Source: Schizochytrium sp. CCTCC M209059
Taxonomy: Eukaryota; Sar; Bigyra; Thraustochytrida; Thraustochytriidae
DNA length: 64,000 nt
Direction of reading: 5' to 3'
Assembly: GCA_000818945.1 (NCBI GenBank)
Contig: KN805394.1
Coordinates: 443,103 to 507,102 of the forward strand
Within the stretch, counting starts at the first letter, position 1, and every line of letters starts with the position of its first letter. The position numbers and the translations under genes are program-made. Of the stretch, positions 58,701 to 64,000 are shown piece after piece. The notes beneath the pieces are model-generated. The model searched no databases and was not told where the DNA came from. It was given only the letters and a program-made list of their open reading frames with translations.

Positions 58701-61467
58701 CGCGAAATGCAGCGACCCTGCATCGCGCCAAGTGACCTCGAGCGATGCGAGTAATGTCTCCACCTGCGCGATCACGGGCTCGCTCGCGATGCGCTTCGAG
58801 GTAGAGATGCTCGGGCGCGCGGTAGAGCACCATTGTCTTTCCAAGGCGGCAGTCGGTAAGATCGACTTGTGAATCGTTTTCAGAGGTTTTCAAGAGATCC
58901 TCGAGCAGGGCTTTACAACGATCCTTGGCGGAGCCCACGAGCGAGGGTTCGCGATTCGTCTTAAAGTCGTCGCTTGCAAAGACGCGGAAGCGCCGGTAAA
59001 AGACATCATGCGTGCGACGAAAGGGAAAACCTTGCTTGCGGATCTCGATGGCCTCAAAGACGCCCGAATAGCGGAGTTGCTCGAGACACAAAAAGGGATC
59101 GAAGCGGTCTGGCGCCTTTTCATTATTTGGTTTGATGCAGCGAATGTAGTGCGGGCTCGTCGCATCAAGCGTGGTCATGAGTCCGTCGAGTTGGCGGCAA
59201 AAAAATCCGGCCTGGGTCTTGTGACGGCGCCTGCCCGAGCCAGAGGAGTTGGCGTTGCTGGTGGTCACTGTTCCATCGTCCTCCACAGAGCTTGCGGGGA
59301 AAAGGGCGGATGCCATAAGGGCATTCGTGGCTCCCCGCGCCAGACTAACGAGATTTTCGCGGAGATCATCTTTGTTCTTTTCGAGAAAGCCCAGAGCGCT
59401 GTATACTACGAGGCCGGCATAGTGCTCGACCGCGAAGGAGAGCTCGCGCTTGGCGCGAAGTCTTGGTCCTGCTCGAAAGCGCGGGTGAGGGTCTCCACCT
59501 GAGGCCGTTCCGTGGAACTGCGAGACCTTGCTAGCGTACGAGGCGTCCGATCCGCGCGGTAAAACACACTCCTCATCAAGGAGCACAAGAAGACCACAGG
59601 GTTTGTCTTCGAGAAGCGAAAGCACGTCGGCGTTATCTTCAAATGGAGGAGTGACAAAGTCGATCCCTTCGGCCTCGTACACCCTTTGCTCCGTTTTAAA
59701 GGTGTGCTGATTGAAGTGCTGTTGAAGTTTCTCATTGGCGAAGTTGATGCAGAGCTGCTCGAAAGAGTTGTGCTCAAAGATTTCGAAGCCAAAGATGTCG
59801 AGAGCACCAATTATGCGGCCCGGTGCATCAAAAGGGCCGCTCGCCCTGCCCTGTGGCGACTCCCCAGCCAGCGTTTTATTGACACGTTCGACCAGCCAGT
59901 CAAAGAGGCGGCCGTAAATTTCTTTGGCGAGCGCCGCGCAGGACTCGGCGGCGGCCTGCGCGCTGAGCGGGCTTGCGATGACCTGACCACCCATGGAGCG
60001 GATGCGATTCGTAACGTTAGAGAGAAATTCCTCGCGTGACAGCCCGAGGAGATCACAGGTGGCCTTGATGGCTGCTTCGCTCGAAGGGAGACGCACTTCG
60101 CAGGCGTCCTCTGCGGCGGCGCCAAGGGGAGGGGCGAACTCGACATTGCCCATCCACATTACGCCCGTAGCGACACGAAAAATGTCCATTTGCTCCTGGG
60201 GCGAGAAACCAAGTTCGTCGAGGGCCTCCATGGTCTCGGCAAAAGCCTCGGCGTCGTCGACCCCGGGAATCTCAGTGCAGGCGCCAGCATTGAGGTAGTT
60301 AAGCTGGCTGCAAGCCTTGGGAAGACGGAGGGCCGCTCGTTGTTTGTCATTTGCACCCTTGACAAGTTGATAAAAAATGTGAAAGTTGCGCTCGCCCTTG
60401 ATTTGCGTTGCAACGCGGCTCTTCTCGAGCAGGTAGTTGACAATGCGACCGCCCGCAATACGGTCGCTACCATCAAACTTGACGGCAGTCCACTTGCCAA
60501 AGCGGCTCGAGTTACCGTTGCGCAAGGTTTTGGCATTTCCAAATGCCTCGAGGATGGGGTTCGTGGCAAGAAGCTTGTTTTCAAGGCCAGTTGCCGCGGA
60601 CGCCGCGACGTCGGCGAGGTACTGGAGACATTTTTTGGTTGCTTCAGTTTTGCCGGACCCACTCTCGCCGCTGATGATAATGCTCTGGCTCTTGCGCTCC
60701 TCGCGTAGACCTCGGAAAGCATTGTCAGCAATTTCAAAGAAGTGGGGCGGGACCTCGTCGCCTACGACGCGCTCCCTGTAAAGCGCGAACTGATCCTCTG
60801 TGTATAGGTCATTAATCCACTTGAAAGGATTAACGCTCACAAGAATAGTGCCGACATTTGTAAAGTAATTGTCTCGCTCAGTGCGGAGGCGCAGGTTTTG
60901 GAGAACGGTGGCATGATTGATGACTTGCATCTTGACCATGTCGTCGGTGTCTTTGTTGACGCGGTCAATGTCTAGAACGGGGCCGAGAATGTCGTCCGGA
61001 GAGTCAACGCGGATCTCGCGACCGTCGAGCGTGATAAAGAGATCGGTCGTGCCACTGACATTTTGCGCGGGTGCAAAGCAAAAGATCTCGTCTCGCACCC
61101 AGGCCCAAGACCCGCTTTCTGCGAGGATGTTGGCCCCGCTCTTGCGGCGGGTTTCACGAAGAGCAAAGTCAGTGGGGGTATCCCATGTCGTTTTTCTCGT
61201 GAGCGAGTTGAAGTAGTACGTGGCGCCCTCTGCAGTGGTGTGCTCTGACCAGGCAGCCTCAATCTCGTCCTCGGTGGGGCCCTCGCTCTGCGCGCGGGCG
61301 AGCGCGGCTACCCCGCGGCTGAGGGAGAGCGACCCGCGCCGGATACGCTCTCGAACTTGATCCGTCGTCAGCGGCTGCTGCGAAGGCGAGGGCGGCGACG
61401 GAGGCTCGTGAATCGCGGCGCGCGCAGCCCTCTTGGAGGTCGACGTCGTCGCCGTCTTGGAGGGCAT
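49765..61467 (-). CDS. Giant WW-myosin with about 18 novel tail repeats and MyTH4 domain
   Basis: 3,900 residues in one uninterrupted 11.7-kb frame. A WW domain lies at about 70-99 (W73, W95, P98). The myosin motor spans about 115-895: P-loop GESGSGKT (267-274), switch I NSSRFGK, switch II DIFGFEIFEHNSFEQL and an actin-side motif SPHYIRCIKPN. One IQ-like segment (IARGHLARCR) follows near 905-920. Residues about 1,100-3,470 are about 18 copies of an unrecognised repeat of about 115 residues. One Asp/Glu-rich insert (53.03-53.10 kb) interrupts them. A MyTH4 domain (about 3,669-3,815; LRDEILVQMLKQLSDNP, RGWLLLSLAL) is near the end, with no FERM domain. A Gln/His-rich tail closes it. MyTH4 domains bind microtubules or partners, so actin/microtubule cross-talk is inferred. 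Start AAG-ATG, A at -3. Confidence 0.9.
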   Translation of the reverse strand: MPSKTATTSTSKRAARAAIHEPPSPPSPSQQPLTTDQVRERIRRGSLSLSRGVAALARAQSEGPTEDEIEAAWSEHTTAEGATYYFNSLTRKTTWDTPTDFALRETRRKSGANILAESGSWAWVRDEIFCFAPAQNVSGTTDLFITLDGREIRVDSPDDILGPVLDIDRVNKDTDDMVKMQVINHATVLQNLRLRTERDNYFTNVGTILVSVNPFKWINDLYTEDQFALYRERVVGDEVPPHFFEIADNAFRGLREERKSQSIIISGESGSGKTEATKKCLQYLADVAASAATGLENKLLATNPILEAFGNAKTLRNGNSSRFGKWTAVKFDGSDRIAGGRIVNYLLEKSRVATQIKGERNFHIFYQLVKGANDKQRAALRLPKACSQLNYLNAGACTEIPGVDDAEAFAETMEALDELGFSPQEQMDIFRVATGVMWMGNVEFAPPLGAAAEDACEVRLPSSEAAIKATCDLLGLSREEFLSNVTNRIRSMGGQVIASPLSAQAAAESCAALAKEIYGRLFDWLVERVNKTLAGESPQGRASGPFDAPGRIIGALDIFGFEIFEHNSFEQLCINFANEKLQQHFNQHTFKTEQRVYEAEGIDFVTPPFEDNADVLSLLEDKPCGLLVLLDEECVLPRGSDASYASKVSQFHGTASGGDPHPRFRAGPRLRAKRELSFAVEHYAGLVVYSALGFLEKNKDDLRENLVSLARGATNALMASALFPASSVEDDGTVTTSNANSSGSGRRRHKTQAGFFCRQLDGLMTTLDATSPHYIRCIKPNNEKAPDRFDPFLCLEQLRYSGVFEAIEIRKQGFPFRRTHDVFYRRFRVFASDDFKTNREPSLVGSAKDRCKALLEDLLKTSENDSQVDLTDCRLGKTMVLYRAPEHLYLEAHRERARDRAGGDITRIARGHLARCRVAAFRDVQRDLREAIDSRELMDISEAVAAAEEKVKPPFNLHKEIQEARDVMAVIEDELQLCAQVEDLEAAIQEKPAAAAERYEEIEDVLTACEKMQIAQKYPELQTTIADFDRRIQGVRNLIQAKKDLRAATRASYKPELVRAIQKAKALQEDHGSPLCEQELKAARDRLDHVVREEKLIESLVSGLGKGGPQGQPGKLDLSVISTKSLRKAWTKAAAAREELTPRGRSLADVAELVLALRESLQGSDWDSTESLLARAMKLDEDGDLDRFHIPRDEIDLCKGELACYTIVAEISSAMQYDTVRGDASKPDFSQASTNRLRDDIEDAKMLESPAEVAHAVIASAERHARLRDAAVNTHWETMSTLLDGDHDTLNEGLSSEDRYARIFLDAVKPEQELLKKLYFAHVLETRASEALAKRAITGQVGKLKMNPKPTRELDAVVSWVKKRLGGSGPSARSAALLILVQHVRSIRADLESSSDDRSILERVTEARKLATKHNAPEACKDELKLVLHDLTEKDCVRILAKAAKAPGAVTGTVGSIKVAGVSADPLDQALEKAQSQLAAVGADPQPHSKEAEQAFYGARELASLRRAILNDDWDMVESVLLAGGDHKDPDEDPLESTEKELQLIQDELNNRTIIAELTRALSSGGAQGRVGDLDLDGIEVDALQADVDDANELGCKTREAKDLLENANLVLRLRRGLVSQDWEMIEHALEEARFKRVIPAAEAEVKLATKELHNRRIMHALQHALKSGGPSGTAENLRVDTITFHVLDEALALAQKLRCESKSAQCLFGACKIVRAGRAALSEKRFLQLGQLVEDAERQGFLIVEDGRNDSNDEAEEVKREAVGPAQRELSVMREKFEDESMCRDLAEALAEGQPSGRIGAIDLSSVKLGVLLNTTEKYSMLEPRSTRAAQLLESAKVSVSLREALLAGPDWASAEAILERHAPEAIIEEHGFGLVESVEAEANLVRDEIEHRAVMSTLSGAIRHGAVSGSIGALDLDLLSVEILNEAIEDVKKMSCKSPESKQLFETAKALRDVRACVAQADAATSAEGQPDAVTWLGAVQVSLDKARKISVAQEATEELKLIQDHVDDIKIIRELCAALRQGAVQGKLGQADASSCELERLESALQCVHTLVCKTERAKKLEKTAKLVALFRSALVADGWDGFPQLLNKQLGVSVEGGSPPDHFAGHADEAREEFQRLVDECRERTAASRLKHALENGSVRGTPGEANLSDLDTQGLEQAIALARRAGKHLSQPTKDLTRVAETLLLVRQGFEHGGREQDEVEAIASALARIPSFTRVGEAALSESTTKELELAQDHVHDFRIRKTIREAIRSGHGGDPLRIAAVDTSGLRDALSAVNAGLGGAKSREARDLVDGAELILKLRTALLQRDFDDLRIVLGDAIDNEGISRMPNAEEQVYHARGLLVSHETVKTLGEAVRDGSVLGGRDRSGRKAQSAEDDEENDSEVSSQALREALANVEKQVGGQYDPEVLKLCELCEHLAELRDVYLTSSAKRWASVDAELTAMQNCMLVLDDQRRRQHGIESSDADTESEHAAAIEKVEGEVRAEFQEIHDRAEDRLAQRMMLEAMAEGGLQGRVGAVATSSVSVASLEAAVHAASNARKPSSRTKIMLREAKELLSLRKAMLADQWQTVYNVVRTWRETTPDRAVSSSSTMQMTRAEETQLEVLQLFTSERRLAGDEATRRVVVDELSHALANGGVRGVPGELSTQHVSVAQLNRAIAHALEIGVTTPDAQQLMLAAHTVRQIRNGILASPDEGGGDGRVDCPLVRDALRICEEEQDADSDLPEVARREIVLIKHELEDQDAAKALSDALAWSEALSDDEYEEDGQDLAAQSHPRVFSDDAPEDESNNEDEDEDEDDDDDNVDDDDRQDKSEDNEAMERNSEETESGRDEAEAKLRRAEEKQSVQRAAGEMARRTSASSSSSSSSSSPAAGTSAKAPARSKRSRRRRRRKFSRYAPSRVSVEKVNSAIARTQEARCHTVYSSALYKLAFLIRDMRLACLETAWTQASACIASIDKIRDRIRSQEAPVSTQSGGTHQWRSALALVQPEVERAREEIGNLETVSQLRQALACGQAPGHFGYLRIERADLRALDKALGRASRIRCRSEEAVALRKTASLLRQLRAAVINADFVTASVVLSEAQTYAASQGEGGAANASAISLYHRLPVAGAEMELLHHEVQNQLVCRALKAALRSGAITGRVGAVSIASSNVQSLERAMTKAESLARITDETRALVHSCRAVLQLRRILMDAFSSAGAMHGVDESALAPHMWEAAQQVLRSAVANVPEGTGTLQVAQQDARNGGPAGMVTTAPGPARRGSTASSSASSVTSSRAGHAHPDSRPQSAPVAGLSDRDARSFSLLWCHPDARGELALLLDEIQHREALQGLVRALASGHAKFLGGFVDVATVKTGALDAAIATAKKVPTRTDELTSLQLSANIVLRCREALLDGSWQDLDSMLRDCTDLRIHEVAADEMNMMRRETHLHNVIKGVLVRLQDATKNRDVGALEHALEEAETLRLGASPDLHVLSRVNKARQLLDRLMVVDERLDQCVQRADLRGLESSLEEARRLKYSPRAAAAAIDLRDRLQAAYSQAERAVASVDGTAMRTLLEQARRERIDLPRMAEMRRLLSMPPAQLERLRLNAAVERGDEDTVVEVTTSIKTRFFEQEATREKHRLELFPALKSPSEFAANTGAVGPGLASGMLSHSSSPIPTSLTRLPSTPATSLAVKVFRALLGYMGDREYSYPASLAQEILQVGLAVTELRDEILVQMLKQLSDNPSPKSRQRGWLLLSLALRTFPPSELFENFFELWLRRKGVELRARAGSSEANNWAHLCLNQMHRIVFRGPAEAIPPLDEVHHLLHVNPSEHSRLTASPAAAAAGAKSYLTRGTLHDQDRGDAEGERGYLQQQQAQQPLHQLQQHQHQQQHQHQQQQQQPRRHQQRLPSRLDIPPYEYS
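51400..58170 (-). repeat. Protein-level tandem repeat array in the myosin tail
   Basis: The unit is recognised by a glycine signature L-x-x-A-[LI]-x-x-G-x-x-x-G-x-x-G-x-[LIVA], then L..A[IL]..A, then LR..L...DW and a Glu-rich helix. Signatures lie near 58.14, 57.80, 57.45, 57.11, 56.76, 56.45, 56.08, 55.74, 55.38, 55.03, 54.69, 54.37, 53.91, 53.54, 53.18 (degenerate), 52.40, 52.04 and 51.44 kb. Spacing is mostly 315-375 bases, i.e. about 105-125 residues. DNA identity between units is low, so this is an old expansion under protein-level constraint. Confidence 0.78.
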
Positions 61468-62186
61468 CTTGCGCCGTCAAGATGTTCTTGCGGGCTGGCC
61501 CGCCTCACCGCTGCGCCTGCTCGTCTTCACGTCGGCGGCCACCGTCTTTCCTGCCGTCGCGATAGATGATCTGGCCGCGCGCAAGGGCGCTAGCCCGCGC
61601 GGTCCACGAAGGAGTGATTTTCCCTTTTGCACTGCACTGCACTGCAAAACGTTCAAGTTGCCACCCCAACTCTTTTCATTCATACAGTGTCACGGTGCAT
61701 CGTGGATGTGCACGTCAAATAATAAGACCGTTTTTACGGAGGCTGCCGCGCCCAAGGTTGAGGGCTCGCAGGAGAACAAAGAAAAAAAAGGCGAAACACG
61801 AGAGCCTTTTTGCGCATAGAGAGAATGGGCTGTGCGGCTGGCTGAAAAGTGCCGCTGCCTTTAGAGCTAGCGCAAGTTTGTGTTGCGGCTGGCTGGCATA
61901 CATGTATCATGCCATCAACATTGTGCTACGAGCAGCCAAAGAGCTCAAATGCTATGCACACACACACGCACAAGGGCGATGGGCCTAGAACCATCGTTGT
62001 GTAAAGAAGCATCGTCGTTGTGCGGGTGCACTGACATTGGCGGCGAAGAGACGTTCTCCACAAAAGGAAAGTTGCCAACGAAATACAGAGTGAGTGATCA
62101 GGAGATGAAGGAAATTGACAAAAATTGATGACAAAATAAAAAGAGTGCACAATGGTCGAATGAAATGTATAGTAGGGTGGCGGTGT
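61468..62186. promoter_or_regulatory. Promoter region of the giant myosin
   Basis: About 720 bases upstream of the myosin start and downstream of the kinase stop (both minus strand). It contains a (CA)n run at 61958-61970 and a GCACTGCACTGCACTGCA repeat at 61629-61646. No gene is seen. Confidence 0.4.
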
Positions 62187-63413
62187 TTACTGTGCTCGAA
62201 AAGAGAGTGGCGCCTGATAGCCTTCATTGGCGATGAGGTCCCAGTTGACAAAATTGAATAGAGGATGCGCCTTGATGCTGGCGAATCCTGCCTCGTGGCA
62301 AAGGCGGCGAGAAGGCTCTTTGCGGAAGAGCTGGTGAAAAAAATTATTGAGCTCGGGGACAAACGGCCGATCGTCGTGAGGGAATTCAAGTGGGCCCGCG
62401 CAAATCAAGTTGCAGGTATCCTGGTCGTTCTCAGCACACCAGGGCCAACACGAGTAGTACATTTCGAAAAGTACAACGGCAAAACTCCACCAGTCCGTTT
62501 CACAGCCGTGCTTTTCGCGCTTGAGAATTTCCGGGGCGGAATAGAAGAGCGTCCCCGACGTGGTACAAACACAGAGCCTGTTTTGATCGTCGTTCCAGTG
62601 CTCTTCGGGCATTAAATGTGTCGCGAGACCAAAGTCCAAAATGCGGATATGTCCCTGCGCAGAAAGGCCAATGTTTTCAGGCTTGATGTCGCCGTGCACA
62701 ATGCCCCGATCGTGAAGATGCTGTATTCCCGAAGCAATCTCTGCCGCAGCAAAAAGAACCTCTTCGAGCTTCAATTCGTGCTCGTACATGAGAGTAAAGA
62801 GGTCACCCCCGGCGCATAATTCCATGCCCACGTAAAAGTAATCTTGCGAATAGGCAGAAAAAGTAAGATCGACGAGGAGTGGAAATTTGTGTTCTTGTTG
62901 CGAGAGAATGCGGATGATTTCAATCTCTGCTAGTGCTTGGGTGTTTTTTTGTTCGCTGGTGGGTAGCTTTATCATTTTCACAGCAAAGTGGCCTTGCGAG
63001 CTGACTTTTGGGGCGCATTGGAGCGGCAAATCGATCCATGCGCCGTGTTCTTGCAAGAGCTCGTGGGATCGTTCTGGTGTGAGAGAGTCGGCAAAGGGCA
63101 TGTCGCTCGATGCCCCTGTTGTGGTTGCGCTACCTGCGCTCGCCGATTCGTCCGAGCTCCCATCTTGGTCGCTGTCATGCGAAGCTTGGTCAGCTTGAAC
63201 CTCAAGTGCGTTATCTACATTGGATTTGTTTTCTTTGCTGCTGTCGGAGCTCATGTTTTGTTTCGCCCACGAGGCCACCGCAACTTGGCCAGAGGGTCCA
63301 TCTGCCAGGAACCTGTCGATGTGCAATGTGCATAGGGTTTCTGGTTTCTCTGCGCTCCCCGTGACTGTGTGCACCTTGGACTCTCGTGCCCGGAGTGCAA
63401 CGCCGGTGCTCAT
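62187..63413 (-). CDS. AGC-like protein kinase with degenerate glycine loop
   Basis: 408 residues (355 if started at Met54, 63254). A Ser/Asp-rich N-terminus is followed by a kinase domain from about 118. The lysine is in HFAVKMIK (K146), the catalytic loop is HGDIKPEN (240-247, HGD in place of HRD) and DFG is intact (260-262). The activation segment ends in SAPEIL, and DWWSFAVVLFEM is typical of AGC/CAMK-like kinases. The glycine-rich loop place reads LQEHGAWID, with only one of the three usual glycines. The catalytic Lys and Asp are kept, so activity is possible, perhaps with altered ATP binding. A C-terminal AGC hydrophobic motif is not evident. Substrate and pathway unknown. Confidence 0.82.
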   Translation of the reverse strand: MSTGVALRARESKVHTVTGSAEKPETLCTLHIDRFLADGPSGQVAVASWAKQNMSSDSSKENKSNVDNALEVQADQASHDSDQDGSSDESASAGSATTTGASSDMPFADSLTPERSHELLQEHGAWIDLPLQCAPKVSSQGHFAVKMIKLPTSEQKNTQALAEIEIIRILSQQEHKFPLLVDLTFSAYSQDYFYVGMELCAGGDLFTLMYEHELKLEEVLFAAAEIASGIQHLHDRGIVHGDIKPENIGLSAQGHIRILDFGLATHLMPEEHWNDDQNRLCVCTTSGTLFYSAPEILKREKHGCETDWWSFAVVLFEMYYSCWPWCAENDQDTCNLICAGPLEFPHDDRPFVPELNNFFHQLFRKEPSRRLCHEAGFASIKAHPLFNFVNWDLIANEGYQAPLSFRAQ

Positions 63414-64000
63414 CGTGGAGAAGAAGACGCCAGGCCAAGGGAGCTCTGATGTTCGCTTTCTTCGTGTGTATATTCGTAGAAGAAAATCTACTCGTGTCCA
63501 CGTCTTTGTTCTTGCGCTCGCTCTCTCGCACTGTCCTGGAAAGTAGTGGAGAGCAGAGGCTGTAACAAGTGGGCTCTATGCTGCTGCTGCTGCTGCTGCT
63601 GCTAGTCTTGCTGTCGCTGTCGTGCTCGTTGAGATTGTTGTCAGCTAGTGTGCCGTCTGTGCGGAGCTAGCCACGTGTGGCTTTCGTCGCGGTCTCGGCG
63701 CCGTCCGCAGGCGCTCGTCCGCGGGCGCTCGCGCGTCGTGTTTGCCTTGCGTTAAGTGTCTGTCTGTCAGTCAGCCAGTCAGTCAGTCGGCAGCAGCTTG
63801 TCGATCGGTCTGCGCGGCGGTCTGACCGCCTGCCTGCCGGGTTGCGTGTCTGTCTGCCTGTCTTTCTGTCTGTCAGTTCGCCGTCTGCCTTCTCGCAGCG
63901 TACCTCGGCGTGCCTCGCCTCGACTCGGCTCGCGGCCTTCCTCGCCCGCGTCGCCTAGAACCGCGCCTCCGACTCGCGCTCTTTCTCCCCCAGTAGCCCT
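63414..64000. other. 5' flank of the kinase gene, simple repeats
   Basis: Promoter side of the kinase gene. It holds a (CTG)n array at 63578-63603, CAGT/CTGT-rich tracts (63760-63795 and 63850-63880) and no convincing coding frame up to the window end. Confidence 0.5.

Overview
The window is nuclear DNA of a unicellular eukaryote. Genes are long, densely packed, almost intron-free and present on both strands. Many chosen start codons sit in an animal-like context (purine at -3, often G at +4). Several 3' flanks carry AATAAA signals. The gene set (a kinesin, a giant WW-MyTH4 myosin, an EFHC1/RIB72-type axonemal protein, an RP2-like TBCC protein, FAN1, VDAC) indicates a protist with a flagellated stage. 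Gene compactness and the WW-myosin-MyTH4 layout suggest a stramenopile, perhaps a thraustochytrid. This assignment is inference, not proof.

Layout. 1-624: simple repeats, then a kinesin-6-like gene (+). 4.1-8.0 kb: Sen1/UPF1-type helicase (-). 8.7-11.8 kb: EFHC1/RIB72-like DM10 and EF-hand protein (-). 12.5-13.6 kb and 22.4-23.5 kb: two paralogous secreted, probably GPI-anchored proteins of no recognised family (-). 14.7-15.6 kb: SH3/coiled-coil protein (-). 15.85-20.43 kb: a nearly complete piggyBac-type DNA transposon whose transposase has a PD-(D/E)XK (YqaJ-like) nuclease domain inserted between catalytic blocks 2 and 3. 20.9-21.9 kb: cyclase/kynurenine-formamidase-family protein with a C-terminal membrane anchor (+). 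23.5-28.3 kb: gene-free, microsatellite-rich DNA with a 517-base assembly gap.

28.3-29.5 kb: alpha/beta hydrolase (-). 30.2-33.4 kb: coiled-coil, zinc-finger and SAM protein with one apparent frameshift (+). 33.6-34.8 kb: Tudor-like plus TBCC (RP2-like) protein (-). 35.2-36.5 kb: class I SAM methyltransferase with a membrane segment (-). 36.9-39.3 kb: LRR/coiled-coil protein (+). 39.5-42.8 kb: FAN1 nuclease (+). 45.0-45.8 kb: mitochondrial VDAC (+). 46.7-48.9 kb: second LRR protein (-). 49.8-61.5 kb: an 11.7-kb intronless gene for a 3,900-residue myosin (-). 62.2-63.4 kb: AGC-like kinase with a degenerate glycine loop (-).

The genes do not form an operon or one pathway, although several are cytoskeletal or ciliary. 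The two most novel features are the myosin tail, built from about 18 copies of an unrecognised helical repeat of about 115 residues, and the piggyBac/nuclease fusion transposon with subterminal repeat sites. Tetranucleotide arrays (GAGC/GAGT/GCTT type) recur just upstream of several start codons.
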